The notes beneath the pieces were generated by a model. That model was not told the DNA's origin. It worked only from the letters and a program-made list of their open reading frames with translations, and ran no database searches. A program made the position numbers and the translations under genes. 64,000 nt of DNA, from assembly GCA_949282195.1 (NCBI GenBank), contig CASDOW010000011.1:46411-110410 (forward strand). The letters run 5' to 3'. The stretch comes from an uncultured bacterium (GTDB lineage: Bacteria; Cyanobacteriota; Vampirovibrionia; Gastranaerophilales; Gastranaerophilaceae). Positions 1-8,414 of this stretch are shown piece after piece (the first letter of the stretch is position 1; each line of letters starts with the position of its first letter).

Positions 1-974
1 ATTGAAAATGCATTTTTCCAATCCATTGCACCAAAAGACGAAGCAGCAACAAAAGTCAACATTCCTAAAATATTAATTGAAGGCAAAAACTCTTTTTTTG
101 CAACTCTTACATCAATTCCTGCTGATTCCAATTGTTTTTCTATTGATTTATAATCAGGGCGATTAACAATTACTTCTGATGAAATTTCTTTAGGTACAAC
201 AATTTGACCGTTTAAATCGTCATAAGAAATTCTCTTATATTCGCCGATATTATTAGGACTATCGCCGATTAAAACCGCCATTGCATTTAATAAGTTTGTT
301 CTGTTTTTCTTGTATTCAATTAAATCATTTTGGGCTAAAACGTAAGATTTTTCAGCCAAAATCAAATCAGAAGTAGAACTTATTCCTTCTTGGTTTGATA
401 TTTTCATTAAATCGTAAATTTGTTTTCTGTCATTTGTTAATTTTTCTTGAATTTCAATGACCTTATCAAGTTTTACTATATTATAGTATGTTGACCCAAC
501 CAAAGATATTATAGCAATATCAGAAGCTTGAGTTTGATAAACTGCGCCTTCTAAAAGTTTTTTAGAAGATTTTGTTTTATCCCAATTTTTGCCGAATATA
601 TCAAGCTCATATTGCGCCATTATAGGCAGGGCAATTGAACCTTGAGTGTTTGTTTGCTCCGGAAACTTGGTTAAAAAAGGAGCAGCCCCCAATGAAACCA
701 CAGGCAGCTGCCCAGCTCTCGTAGCCATAACATTTATATTCGCTTGTTCAATCTTTAAAGCGGCTGTTTTTATATCATAGTTATTATTTATAGCGGTTGC
801 TATATATTTTTCCAAATACGGGTCATTTTGTTTTTTCCACCAATCAAAATTAACGTAATCTAAAACAGTTTGTTTATTTTGTTCTTTTCTTTTTTCTAAA
901 ATTGCACTTGCAGGATTAACAACAAAAGCAAAATTAAAAAATATTAATAATGTTAATGCGACTAATTTCTTCAT
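1..974 (-). CDS. TolC/NodT-type outer-membrane efflux protein (3' end outside window)
   Basis: Translating the minus strand from the ATG at 972-974 gives an open frame to the window edge, so the C-terminus is missing. It starts with a signal peptide (MKKLVALTLLIFF, with an ASA cleavage-like site near residue 24). The body is typical of the outer membrane efflux family: YELDIFGKNWDK, a long helical region with LAEKSYVLAQNDL, then VNRPDYKSIEKQL. The family forms trimeric outer-membrane channels that complete HlyD/EmrA-type exporters. It is divergent from marR-emrA-emrB, with 118 bp between the start codons, so the four genes very likely make one tripartite efflux system under shared control. 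Confidence 0.85.
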   Translation of the reverse strand, partial: MKKLVALTLLIFFNFAFVVNPASAILEKRKEQNKQTVLDYVNFDWWKKQNDPYLEKYIATAINNNYDIKTAALKIEQANINVMATRAGQLPVVSLGAAPFLTKFPEQTNTQGSIALPIMAQYELDIFGKNWDKTKSSKKLLEGAVYQTQASDIAIISLVGSTYYNIVKLDKVIEIQEKLTNDRKQIYDLMKISNQEGISSTSDLILAEKSYVLAQNDLIEYKKNRTNLLNAMAVLIGDSPNNIGEYKRISYDDLNGQIVVPKEISSEVIVNRPDYKSIEKQLESAGIDVRVAKKEFLPSINILGMLTFVAASSFGAMDWKNAFS

Positions 975-1044
975 ATTTCCTCTAATTAAACGGTGTCTTA
1001 TAATTTAATTATTGCATTTTTTATAATAGAATGGTAGCATATTA

Positions 1045-1062
1045 ATGTTGCAAATGCAACAT
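1045..1062. promoter_or_regulatory. Probable MarR operator
   Basis: ATGTTGCAAATGCAACAT is an inverted repeat with perfect 8-bp arms and a 2-bp centre. It lies between the divergent tolC-like and marR genes, about 20 bp downstream of a TATAAT at 1022-1027 that could be the marR -10. MarR proteins usually bind such palindromes in their own promoter region. The repeat swallows an upstream in-frame ATG at 1045, which argues that translation starts at 1093. Confidence 0.6.
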
Positions 1063-1092
1063 GTATTTTATACAACATATAAAGAAAGAATT

Positions 1093-1560
1093 ATGGACTA
1101 CGAATATCTGACAAAATACGAGGATTCACTTTTTTATCAAATTCATGTAAGCGCTAAAATATTCCACATGCTTTTTGATCAATTCTTTAAAGAATTAAAA
1201 ATCGGGCTAAGTGCAAATGAACATCTTGCGCTTAAAATAATTTCAGAAACAAAAGACTGCTGTCAAAGAGATTTAGCAAGAATTCTTTTAAAAGACCGCT
1301 CAAATACCGGAAAACTTGTCAACTTTTTAAAAGAACAAGGCTATATAGAAATTAAATTATCAACTAAAAACAATAGGCCCGTTAAAATTCTTACCATAAC
1401 AAAAAAAGGTTCTAAAATAATCGATAAAATGTCTAAAATAACCGAACCAATCGTTAAAAAAATTCAAAGCGAAATTTCAAAAGAAGTTATTGAAGAAACA
1501 AAAAAATCACTTCAAAATTTCATAAAAGTTGTAGAAAAAGCTGTAAAAACAAATATATAG
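1093..1560 (+). CDS. MarR-family transcriptional regulator
   Basis: A 155-residue winged-helix protein. The recognition region is CCQRDLARILLKDRSNTGKLVNF, followed by the wing (STKNNRPVKILTITKKG), the standard MarR arrangement, with dimerisation helices at both ends. The ATG at 1093 is preferred over an ATG at 1045 because AAAGAAAG precedes it and the upstream ATG lies inside the putative operator. It is the first gene of an operon: emrA begins 9 bp after its stop. The usual MarR role is repression of the efflux genes, relieved by a small phenolic or drug ligand. No ligand can be inferred from sequence. Confidence 0.85.
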   Translation: MDYEYLTKYEDSLFYQIHVSAKIFHMLFDQFFKELKIGLSANEHLALKIISETKDCCQRDLARILLKDRSNTGKLVNFLKEQGYIEIKLSTKNNRPVKILTITKKGSKIIDKMSKITEPIVKKIQSEISKEVIEETKKSLQNFIKVVEKAVKTNI

Positions 1561-1569
1561 GAGAAAAAA

Positions 1570-2559
1570 ATGTCAAATGAGCATACAGTAGATGAAGAAA
1601 ACAAAAAACAAAAAAGATTTAAAAAAAGAAAAATATTAGTACCAATAGCAATTATAGCAACAATTTTAACTTTTGCATATTTATTCTATGAAAGTCATTT
1701 TCAATCAACGGATGATGCCTATGTTGAAGCCGATATTATTCAGGTAACTCCAAAAGTATCAGGACATATCATAGAAAGCTATGTTAAAGACAACATGGAA
1801 ATTAAAAAAGGTGACTTAGTAGCTAAAATTGATGATGAAGTATATATTGAAAAATATAAACAAGCAAAAGCCGCATATCAAAAAGCGCTTTTAAATCAAA
1901 AAAATGCAAAAGCAAATCTAAGCGCAGTTAATTCAGAAATTCAATTAGCTAAAACAGACCTTGAAAGATATAAAACACTATATCAACAAGGTGCTGTATC
2001 AAAGCAAACACTAGATAAAGCACAAACTAATTACGATTCTGTTCTAGCTCGTCAAACAAAAGCAAAAGAAGATATCTTTGCTGACGGTCAAAATGTTGCT
2101 GACGCTGATTTAAAAACTCTTGAAGCAATCATGAAGCAAGCTGAACTTAACTTAAAATATACAAATGTTATTGCCCCGAATACAGGAACAATAACAAACA
2201 GAAGAATTGAAAAAGGAAGCTATGTATCTGTCGGAGGTCCTTTATTTGCAATAGTGCCCGATGAGGTATGGATTGTAGCCAACTTTAAAGAAAATCAAGT
2301 GGGTCAAATGCGCCCCGGTCAACCTGTTACAATAAAAGTTGACGCTTATAAACATAAAAAATTCAAAGGACACGTCGATTCAATTCAAAGAGCATCAGGC
2401 GCTAAATCAAGCTTATTCCCGCCTGAAAATGCAGTTGGTTCATTTGTAAAAATTGTACAAAGAATACCCGTTAAGATAGTTTTTGATGAACCTATAGATA
2501 AATCTCAATACAACATTGTCTCAGGAATGAGCGTAGTACCTAAAGTGAAAGTAAAATAG
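1570..2559 (+). CDS. emrA: HlyD/EmrA-family membrane fusion (periplasmic adaptor) protein
   Basis: A 329-residue protein with a basic N-terminus, one membrane helix at about residues 22-41, then STDDAYVEADIIQVTPKVSGHI, the signature of EmrA-type adaptors. A lipoyl half-motif (VKDNMEIKKGDLVAKIDD), an alpha-helical hairpin (about 85-200), the second lipoyl half (NTGTITNRRIEKGSYVSVGGPL) and a beta-barrel follow. GGAG in TAGGAGAAAAAA just upstream is the ribosome site. The adaptor links the inner-membrane pump encoded next to the outer-membrane channel encoded divergently. Gene order marR-emrA-emrB matches the E. coli emr logic. Confidence 0.9.
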   Translation: MSNEHTVDEENKKQKRFKKRKILVPIAIIATILTFAYLFYESHFQSTDDAYVEADIIQVTPKVSGHIIESYVKDNMEIKKGDLVAKIDDEVYIEKYKQAKAAYQKALLNQKNAKANLSAVNSEIQLAKTDLERYKTLYQQGAVSKQTLDKAQTNYDSVLARQTKAKEDIFADGQNVADADLKTLEAIMKQAELNLKYTNVIAPNTGTITNRRIEKGSYVSVGGPLFAIVPDEVWIVANFKENQVGQMRPGQPVTIKVDAYKHKKFKGHVDSIQRASGAKSSLFPPENAVGSFVKIVQRIPVKIVFDEPIDKSQYNIVSGMSVVPKVKVK

Positions 2560-2569
2560 AGGCACCAAA

Positions 2570-4126
2570 GTGGCACATACACAACAAGAAACTTGGGAAC
2601 CCAAAAATAACCCTTGGATAATATGCATACCCCTAATGGTAGCAGCATTTATGTTTGTTTTGGATGAAACCATAGCCAACGTTGCTCTTCCATATATGGC
2701 AGGAAGCTTCTCTGTTTCAAGACAAGAAAGCACTTGGATTTTAACAAGCTACTTGATTGCATCAGGGATTGTAATTCCTTCGGTTGACTTTTTCAGTAAA
2801 TTAATCGGAAGAAAAAATTTCTTCATTTTAAGTATCATAATCTTTACTGTAGCTTCATTTCTTTGCGGAACATCGCGTTCACTGCCCGAAATGGTAATAA
2901 TGCGTATTTTGCAAGGTTTTGGCGGAGGTGCATTATTGCCCTTATCGCAAGCAATAATGCTTGAATTGTTTCCGGTTGAAAAGAGAGCTCAATCAATGGC
3001 ATTATTTGGGCTTGTTGTTGTTATTGCTCCAATTATAGGACCTGTATTAGGCGGTTGGATAACAACAAACTGGTCTTGGCCTTTTATATATTTTATCAAC
3101 ATACCCGTAGGCATAATGGCAGTAGGTTTAGCTAAAAAATTCATCGAAGATCCGCCTTATGCTAAAAAACAAGATAATGTAAAAATAGACGGACTTGGTT
3201 TTTGTATGCTTATCGGCTGGCTGACCTGTATGCAAATTGTTTTAGATAAAGGTAATGATGCAGACTGGTTCGGCTCGACTTGGGTTTGTTGGTTAACTTT
3301 CTTTGCCGTTGTTTTTGCCGTTTGGTTCTTCTATATTCAATCAACAAAAAAAGATTCACTAATCGATTTAAGAGTTTTTAAAGACAGAAATTTCTTTTTT
3401 GGAACTGTAATTCAAATAGTAATGCAAGGAGTTTTATTAGCATCTTTAGCAATTTTACCACAATTTTTACAAGGACTAATGGGCTATGACGCCTATCTTT
3501 CAGGTCTTGCAATGATGCCAAGAGGCATTGGCGCCCTTTCAACGGTAATCTTCATCGGCACAATCGGAAGCAAAATAAACGGCAAGCTTCTGGTAATGAT
3601 GGGGTTGGGCTTATTAAGCTTTTCAAGCTTTATGTTGTGTGAATTAAACTTAAATATAGCAACAGTAAATATTGCAATACCTAACTTTATTATGGGTATC
3701 GGCATGTCTATGTGTATGATTCCAATTATTACACTATCGACAATGACTCTAAAAAATGAGCAAATGACAAACGCCTCAGGTGTGCAAAATCTTTTAAAAA
3801 ATATAGGTGGTGCAATTGGTACATCTATTGTAACAACGTTAATTTCAAGGAAAGCTCAGGCCCATCAGAGTTTCCTTGTTGATAATTTGACCATGCTAAA
3901 CGACAATTTTATTGAAAGATTACAATACTACCAAGCGGCATTTACTTCTATGTCTAACGATATCCATGCAAATTATATGGCACAAACAATGTTATATAAA
4001 CAAATGTTACAGCAGGCAAACATGGGTGCTTTCAGAGATACCTTTGAGGTATGCGCTATTGCCTGCTGTGTAATCATACCACTTGTACTATTTGTAAAAG
4101 GAATCCCTAAAAAGAAAAGTTCATAG
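2570..4126 (+). CDS. emrB: EmrB/QacA-type MFS multidrug exporter (DHA2 family)
   Basis: A 518-residue polytopic protein with DHA2 signatures: FVLDETIANVALPYMAGSF in helix 1, the STWILTSYLIA helix 2 motif, MRILQGFGGGALLPLSQA, and motif C-like GPVLGGWITTNWSWPFIYF. The family has 14 membrane helices and uses proton antiport. Translation most likely starts at the GTG at 2570, preceded by AGAGG with suitable spacing; no ATG fits the conserved N-terminus better. It follows emrA by 10 bp. A strong hairpin terminator lies 25 bp after the stop, closing the operon. Confidence 0.9.
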   Translation: MAHTQQETWEPKNNPWIICIPLMVAAFMFVLDETIANVALPYMAGSFSVSRQESTWILTSYLIASGIVIPSVDFFSKLIGRKNFFILSIIIFTVASFLCGTSRSLPEMVIMRILQGFGGGALLPLSQAIMLELFPVEKRAQSMALFGLVVVIAPIIGPVLGGWITTNWSWPFIYFINIPVGIMAVGLAKKFIEDPPYAKKQDNVKIDGLGFCMLIGWLTCMQIVLDKGNDADWFGSTWVCWLTFFAVVFAVWFFYIQSTKKDSLIDLRVFKDRNFFFGTVIQIVMQGVLLASLAILPQFLQGLMGYDAYLSGLAMMPRGIGALSTVIFIGTIGSKINGKLLVMMGLGLLSFSSFMLCELNLNIATVNIAIPNFIMGIGMSMCMIPIITLSTMTLKNEQMTNASGVQNLLKNIGGAIGTSIVTTLISRKAQAHQSFLVDNLTMLNDNFIERLQYYQAAFTSMSNDIHANYMAQTMLYKQMLQQANMGAFRDTFEVCAIACCVIIPLVLFVKGIPKKKSS

Positions 4127-4150
4127 TTTTAATACCGAAATCTCGAAAGC

Positions 4151-4175
4151 AAAGGCTGCAAATTGCAGCCTTTTT
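4151..4175. terminator. Rho-independent terminator, emrB / methyltransferase
   Basis: AAAGGCTGCA pairs with TGCAGCCTTT around an AAT loop and is followed by a T run. The convergent methyltransferase gene on the other strand ends at 4212, and the flanking A run at 4151-4153 lets the hairpin work weakly in that direction too. Confidence 0.8.
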
Positions 4176-4211
4176 ATTCTCTTTGTTGCCTATAAATTTT
4201 ATAAGCCGTAT

Positions 4212-5099
4212 TTACTTTTTAACTTTTTTCAATTTTGTTTTTTGAAATATCATAATATATTCATGCTCAAATATATTAAATCCGCCTGATAACGCTCTAT
4301 AACGCCACAAATTTGCGGTTTTGCCTTTTGCTTTTTCGTTACCCGTGATGTTTTTAACAATAACTGCTTTAGTTACAAACCCTAATTCTTCCATGCGCCT
4401 TTGACATTCAAAACCTAATGAAATATATCTGCTGTTTGCATACTTATCGCCGATAATTAAAGCAGCAAAACGATTTTGCTCCAATAAATCATAGCCGTTT
4501 TTTGCAACTTTTTTAAATAAATCATAAAATTCTTCTGTTGTTGCACAGTTAGATAAATCTTCTTTTTTATCGGAAAATTTAATTATATCATCATAAGGAG
4601 GATGCAAAATTAATAATTGTGCCTCTTTTTTTCCCATAATATCAAGACGCGCTTTTATTTTTTCTTTTGTTTCAGCGCTTGCGCTGTCACCTTGAATTAT
4701 ATTTACATCTACAACAAGCTCTTTTGGTGTAAATTTTTCTGAAACATAATCCACCATTTCTTGTTTTAATTCAACCCCGATACAACGTCTTTCAAGATTT
4801 TTAGCTTCAATACCGGTTGTGCCCGAACCAAAAAACAAATCAAGAACAATATCGCCTTTTTTTGTATATCTTTCAAGAAGCTGGGTTGCAATTTGAGGAA
4901 TATAATTACCGTGGTAATCATAACTGTGCCCGTTTTTCTTTTCGCGCGCAGAAAATTCCCACCAAGTACCTGTTTTTATATTTTCATATAATTTCCAATT
5001 ATTTAAATCAATATCATTATAAGGCTTTGTTTTTGGCGCTTTAACCACTTCGAGCTTGGCTGTCTTTTGCTTCTTAGCGCTTTTTGAACTGATAGGCAT
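4212..5099 (-). CDS. Orphan DNA (adenine/cytosine-N4) methyltransferase-like protein
   Basis: 295 residues if started at the ATG at 5099, which has GGGGAAG upstream; a 21-residue hydrophobic extension from the ATG at 5162 looks non-coding. Motif I is VLDLFFGSGTTGIEA followed by RRCIGVELK, which is the SAM-binding site. Motif IV is LILHPPYDDIIKF, with His in place of the usual Asp, Asn or Ser of (D/N/S)PPY. Motif I precedes motif IV, the reverse of classical beta-class enzymes whose motif I it resembles. No restriction endonuclease or specificity subunit is nearby, so a regulatory or orphan role is likely. RNA or protein substrates cannot be excluded. Confidence 0.65.
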   Translation of the reverse strand: MPISSKSAKKQKTAKLEVVKAPKTKPYNDIDLNNWKLYENIKTGTWWEFSAREKKNGHSYDYHGNYIPQIATQLLERYTKKGDIVLDLFFGSGTTGIEAKNLERRCIGVELKQEMVDYVSEKFTPKELVVDVNIIQGDSASAETKEKIKARLDIMGKKEAQLLILHPPYDDIIKFSDKKEDLSNCATTEEFYDLFKKVAKNGYDLLEQNRFAALIIGDKYANSRYISLGFECQRRMEELGFVTKAVIVKNITGNEKAKGKTANLWRYRALSGGFNIFEHEYIMIFQKTKLKKVKK

Positions 5100-5224
5100 A
5101 ATTAAAATCTTCCCCAATTGTAATGATAAAAGTATAAATAAATAAGCCATAAATAAAATCAACCTAATATATTAAAAATTTTTAAGTTCTCGCAATTTTT
5201 TTTATTTAGTGGTTTTATCTTTGT

Positions 5225-6817
5225 ATGTTAAATGTTAATTCTATAAATTTTAATAAATTTGCTGCTTCAACTAAACCCAAAATTCAAAACAATAATAAAT
5301 TGAGCATTTACTACTATAATGATACTCACGGCAATTCTGACCAAATGGCAGGTATAGTTGAAAGCGCTAAAGATTTCAAAGCAAGAAACAAAGACACGGC
5401 ACATTTTGTATTATCTTCCGGCGACAACGTCTCAGGAGCAGATACAAAGAAAAACAGCTTTATTTTTGACTTAATGCAAAATATAATGCAAGTTGGCGTT
5501 TCCGCTGTCGGAAACCATGAACTGGATGCAGGCGCCCATGGGTTTAAAGAAGCAATAAAAGGTAAAAACATTCCTTTTGTTGTTACAAATGCCGAATTTG
5601 AAGATGATAGCCCAATGCGACATCTTACAACAAAATCAATAATAAAAGAACAAAATGGAGTAAAATACGGATTTATCGGTGCAATGCCCATTGATTTTGA
5701 AAAATGCACCAAAGAAAAAGCCCAAGAAGGCATTGAAGTAATGGACTTTGACGATACCATTGAAGCACTTCAAGATGAAATTAACAAGTTAAGACAACAA
5801 GGGGTTAATAGGATTATCCTTTTATCTCATACAGGTAATGAAGTTGAAAAACAGCTGGCTAAAAATCTTGACGGTGTTGATATTATAATGGGCGGACACA
5901 GCCACACAGTTGTTGAAGGATTAAAACAAGGTGAAAATCTTTTAACCTCAAAATCAAACGAACCCGTTATTGTAACTCAAGCAGGGGAAAACGGAAAATA
6001 CTACGGACTTTTAGACGTTGAATTTGATGATAACGGAGTTATCAAAAAAGCAAACAATGTACTTGTTCAAAGCCCACAAAGTGAAAAAAGCCCCGTAATA
6101 GAATATATAAAAGAACAAAACTTAGGCAAAAGCCCGCTTGTAGGTAAAATTTCAAAAACGGTTGTTATGCCTAAAAATAGAAGAGTAGAGCCAAACGCTT
6201 GGACAAATCTGGTGGCAGATTCAATGAGAGCTGAGCTTGATTGCGATATTGCTCTTATCAATTCCGCTAATATAAGAAAAATGCCAAAAGTAGGCAATTT
6301 AACCCAAAGAGATATTTCAGAAACTGCTCCTATGAAAAACAAGCTTCTCAAAACAAAAGTTACGCAAAAACAAATTGTAGAAGCGATAAGAACAGCTGCA
6401 AAAGAATCAATGACCTCTGATGGCGGAGAACCGGGGCTTTTGCAAGTTAGCGGTTTAACTTATAAAATAAACGATAAAGGCGATTTATTGGAAATGAATT
6501 TTGTGGACAAAAACGGCACCAAAATCCTCATTGACATCAACAATCCGTCTGACTCTATAACATATACCGCTGCTTATGATGATTTTGTCGCAAGAGAAGA
6601 CGGTGAATATCCGTTAATGAAACCAAGGTTTGAAGTACAACACTTTGATTTCGATAAAGACGATACCGCAATCAGGTATATCTCTAAACTTCAAAATAAA
6701 GATAATTTAGAACTTATTGATGATAAAAGACTTGAAATATTGAAAACATCACAACCGCAGCTATTAAGCAGTAGTAACCAAAAGTTCTTAAACTTAACCG
6801 TCCCAAAAGCTTCATAA
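5225..6817 (+). CDS. 5'-nucleotidase / UshA-like metallophosphatase
   Basis: 530 residues with the two-domain UshA architecture. The N-terminal calcineurin-like domain has YYNDTHGN (D33, H35), SSGDNVSG, VGNHELDAG, LLSHTG and MGGHSHTVV, which together supply the two-metal site. The C-terminal substrate domain has INSANIRKMPKVG and the typical GGEPGLLQVSGL block. The family hydrolyses nucleotides or UDP-sugars, usually in the periplasm, but no signal peptide is visible. Instead the protein begins MLNVNSINFNKF, a short leader seen in variant form on other proteins here. There is no Shine-Dalgarno; TGG-TTTTAT sits 6 nt before the ATG. Its 3' end overlaps the convergent uppP by 104 bp. Confidence 0.85.
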   Translation: MLNVNSINFNKFAASTKPKIQNNNKLSIYYYNDTHGNSDQMAGIVESAKDFKARNKDTAHFVLSSGDNVSGADTKKNSFIFDLMQNIMQVGVSAVGNHELDAGAHGFKEAIKGKNIPFVVTNAEFEDDSPMRHLTTKSIIKEQNGVKYGFIGAMPIDFEKCTKEKAQEGIEVMDFDDTIEALQDEINKLRQQGVNRIILLSHTGNEVEKQLAKNLDGVDIIMGGHSHTVVEGLKQGENLLTSKSNEPVIVTQAGENGKYYGLLDVEFDDNGVIKKANNVLVQSPQSEKSPVIEYIKEQNLGKSPLVGKISKTVVMPKNRRVEPNAWTNLVADSMRAELDCDIALINSANIRKMPKVGNLTQRDISETAPMKNKLLKTKVTQKQIVEAIRTAAKESMTSDGGEPGLLQVSGLTYKINDKGDLLEMNFVDKNGTKILIDINNPSDSITYTAAYDDFVAREDGEYPLMKPRFEVQHFDFDKDDTAIRYISKLQNKDNLELIDDKRLEILKTSQPQLLSSSNQKFLNLTVPKAS

Positions 6818-7556
6818 AATATTTAATACATAAATAACCCACAACAAATGAAGCCAACGAACCAAGGAAAATTGCTTTTAGATTAAAAGTTAAAATTTGA
6901 CTGAAATCGAGCTCAATTAAAGGATATATTAAAGAAGCTAAAAATATTACAGGTATGCTCATTAAAAATGAAAATCTTGCAGCTTGAACTCTGTCCATTC
7001 CTTGAAAAAGAGCCGTACTTATCGTTAAACCGCTTCTTGAAAATCCCGGAAAAACCGCAAGTCCTTGAGCTATTGCAATAAAAATTGATTTTTTTAAGGT
7101 AATTTTCTCGCTTCCTCTGTACATTTTTTCGCTTGTCAACAGGATAACTCCTGTTATAAACAATAAAACACAAATTAGTTGAGGTTTTGCAATAATAAAC
7201 TCAACTTTATCTTTTAAAGCTAAACCTATAATTCCCGTTATAACGGTGGATAGGGCAATATAATTAAATATTTTAAAGTTTTCATCTTGGTAGTTTTTTT
7301 CTTTCAATGATTTAAAAAACGAAGAAAATATATTTTTTAAATCATTGAAAAAATATATTACAACCGCAAACAATGTTGCTAAATGTACCATTATATCAAA
7401 AAATATTTCTTCTTGGCTTACAACTCCTTCAATAGCGGTTTTTGTAATTAATCCGTATAATTCGTTTGAAAAAACAATATGAGCCGAGCTTGAAATCGGT
7501 AAAAATTCGCTCAACCCTTGGATTGAACCTGTTATAATTGCTTGTAGTGTATGCAT
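6714..7556 (-). CDS. uppP: Undecaprenyl-diphosphatase UppP/BacA
   Basis: 280 residues, an integral membrane enzyme. Signatures are GSIQGLSEFLPISSSAHIVF at residues 11-30 and FPGFSRSGLTIS in the second half (family PGxSRSG motif), which carry the catalytic residues. It dephosphorylates undecaprenyl diphosphate so that the lipid carrier can be reused in peptidoglycan and polysaccharide synthesis; the family confers bacitracin resistance when overproduced. The start lies 1 bp after the queD stop, so the two are cotranscribed. The end is real (FVVGYLCIKYFMKLL is conserved in the family), so the 104-bp overlap with the opposing nucleotidase gene is genuine. Confidence 0.93.
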   Translation of the reverse strand: MHTLQAIITGSIQGLSEFLPISSSAHIVFSNELYGLITKTAIEGVVSQEEIFFDIMVHLATLFAVVIYFFNDLKNIFSSFFKSLKEKNYQDENFKIFNYIALSTVITGIIGLALKDKVEFIIAKPQLICVLLFITGVILLTSEKMYRGSEKITLKKSIFIAIAQGLAVFPGFSRSGLTISTALFQGMDRVQAARFSFLMSIPVIFLASLIYPLIELDFSQILTFNLKAIFLGSLASFVVGYLCIKYFMKLLGRLSLRTFGYYCLIAAVVMFSIFQVFYHQ

Positions 7557-7557
7557 T

Positions 7558-7923
7558 TTAATCCTCTATCTCAAAATAACTTGCTCTTGAAGTCGATGTC
7601 TCCCATACGTTTACCCTGTAAACTTGGGGAATTTTTTCTTGAGCTTTTTTATATATAAACTTTGCTATGAATTCAGAGCTTGGACTCTCGTTTTTAAATT
7701 CAGGCAACTCGTTTAAATCCTTATGGTCAAGGTAGTCCATAATTTCATTTACGATTTTTTTAAGAGTTTTAAAATCAACTAAAATATTTGATTTATCAAG
7801 CTCGCATCCTCTTGCAACAACTTCAACTTTCCAGTTGTGGCCGTGCATGTTTTCACATTTACCTTTGTAATTAAGCAAATGATGTGCTGATGAAAAATTT
7901 GTTTCGACTCTTACTTCAAACAT
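7558..7923 (-). CDS. queD: 6-carboxy-5,6,7,8-tetrahydropterin synthase QueD
   Basis: A 121-residue 6-pyruvoyl-tetrahydropterin synthase-fold protein. FSSAHHLLNYKGKCENMHGHNW holds the three zinc-binding His residues (H14 or H15, H27 and H29 region) and the catalytic Cys in GKCENMHGH. DHKDLNEL supplies the catalytic Asp-His pair and VWETSTSRASYF the pterin-binding Glu. It makes 6-carboxytetrahydropterin for queuosine. No other queuosine gene is in the window. The start has no Shine-Dalgarno; an extended -10 (TGT-TAAAAT) ends 6 nt before the ATG, suggesting a leaderless transcript. Confidence 0.9.
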   Translation of the reverse strand: MFEVRVETNFSSAHHLLNYKGKCENMHGHNWKVEVVARGCELDKSNILVDFKTLKKIVNEIMDYLDHKDLNELPEFKNESPSSEFIAKFIYKKAQEKIPQVYRVNVWETSTSRASYFEIED

Positions 7924-7929
7924 AAAATA

Positions 7930-7978
7930 ATTTTAACATAAAATTTAAAAGGTCAAATAAATTTGTTTATGGTAAAAT
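7930..7978. promoter_or_regulatory. Divergent extended -10 promoters for queD and the thioesterase gene
   Basis: On the minus strand TGT-TAAAAT (7930-7938) ends 6 nt before the queD ATG. On the plus strand TGG-TAAAAT (7970-7978) ends 6 nt before the thioesterase ATG. Neither gene has a Shine-Dalgarno. The symmetrical layout suggests two leaderless transcripts leaving the same 61-bp gap. No convincing -35 box was seen for either. Confidence 0.5.
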
Positions 7979-7984
7979 TGTCCT

Positions 7985-8374
7985 ATGAGTCATGCTTTTA
8001 AACAAAAAGTATTTTACGCAGACACTGATTCTTACGGTGTTGTTTGGCATGGAAGCTATCTTAGATGGCTTGAAATGGGTCGAGTGTTGTTGTGCGAACA
8101 ATCAGGATATAAATTATCCGAGCTTGAAAAACATGATATCGTATTACCTGTAGCTGAAATGAACATTAAATATAAGCAATCAGCTAAATTGGATGATGAA
8201 ATTATTATCAACACGGAAATCACCCAAAGAGGTAAATTTTACTTAATTTTTCATCAAACAATTATTGATGAAAAAAGAGAAAAGACGTATATTGAGGCAA
8301 CCTTCAAGGTTGTTGCGATACACAAAGATGGAAACCTATATAGGAGTTTGCCCGAGCAAATACAAAAAATGTAA
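7985..8374 (+). CDS. YbgC-type acyl-CoA thioesterase (hotdog fold)
   Basis: 129 residues. FYADTDSYGVVWHGSYLRWLEMGR is the 4HBT/YbgC active-site block, with the catalytic Asp in DSYGVV followed by His. The rest has the hotdog pattern, including LPVAEMNIKYKQSAKLDDEI. Such proteins hydrolyse short acyl-CoA or acyl-ACP thioesters. In proteobacteria ybgC lies with tol-pal; here it stands alone, divergent from queD, so the context does not show the substrate. Confidence 0.82.
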   Translation: MSHAFKQKVFYADTDSYGVVWHGSYLRWLEMGRVLLCEQSGYKLSELEKHDIVLPVAEMNIKYKQSAKLDDEIIINTEITQRGKFYLIFHQTIIDEKREKTYIEATFKVVAIHKDGNLYRSLPEQIQKM

Positions 8375-8380
8375 CTCGGT

Positions 8381-8414
8381 AAATAACTGCCAATTATGGC
8401 AGTTATTTTATTTT
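8381..8414. terminator. Bidirectional terminator, thioesterase / umuC
   Basis: AAATAACTGCCA and TGGCAGTTATTT form a perfect 12-bp stem around ATTA, followed by a T-rich tract on the plus strand and a matching A-rich flank for the minus strand. The umuC stop codon overlaps its end. Confidence 0.85.

Noticed and set aside
4212..5099. Complete restriction-modification system
   Set aside because: Flanking genes are an efflux pump and a nucleotidase; no endonuclease or specificity gene is present.
5326..5760. 144-residue frame opposite the 5'-nucleotidase gene
   Set aside because: It lies within conserved catalytic motifs of the nucleotidase and shows no family features of its own.
7924..7984. 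preQ1 riboswitch upstream of queD
   Set aside because: The 61-bp gap is AT-rich, is shared by two divergent promoters and contains no aptamer-like hairpin.
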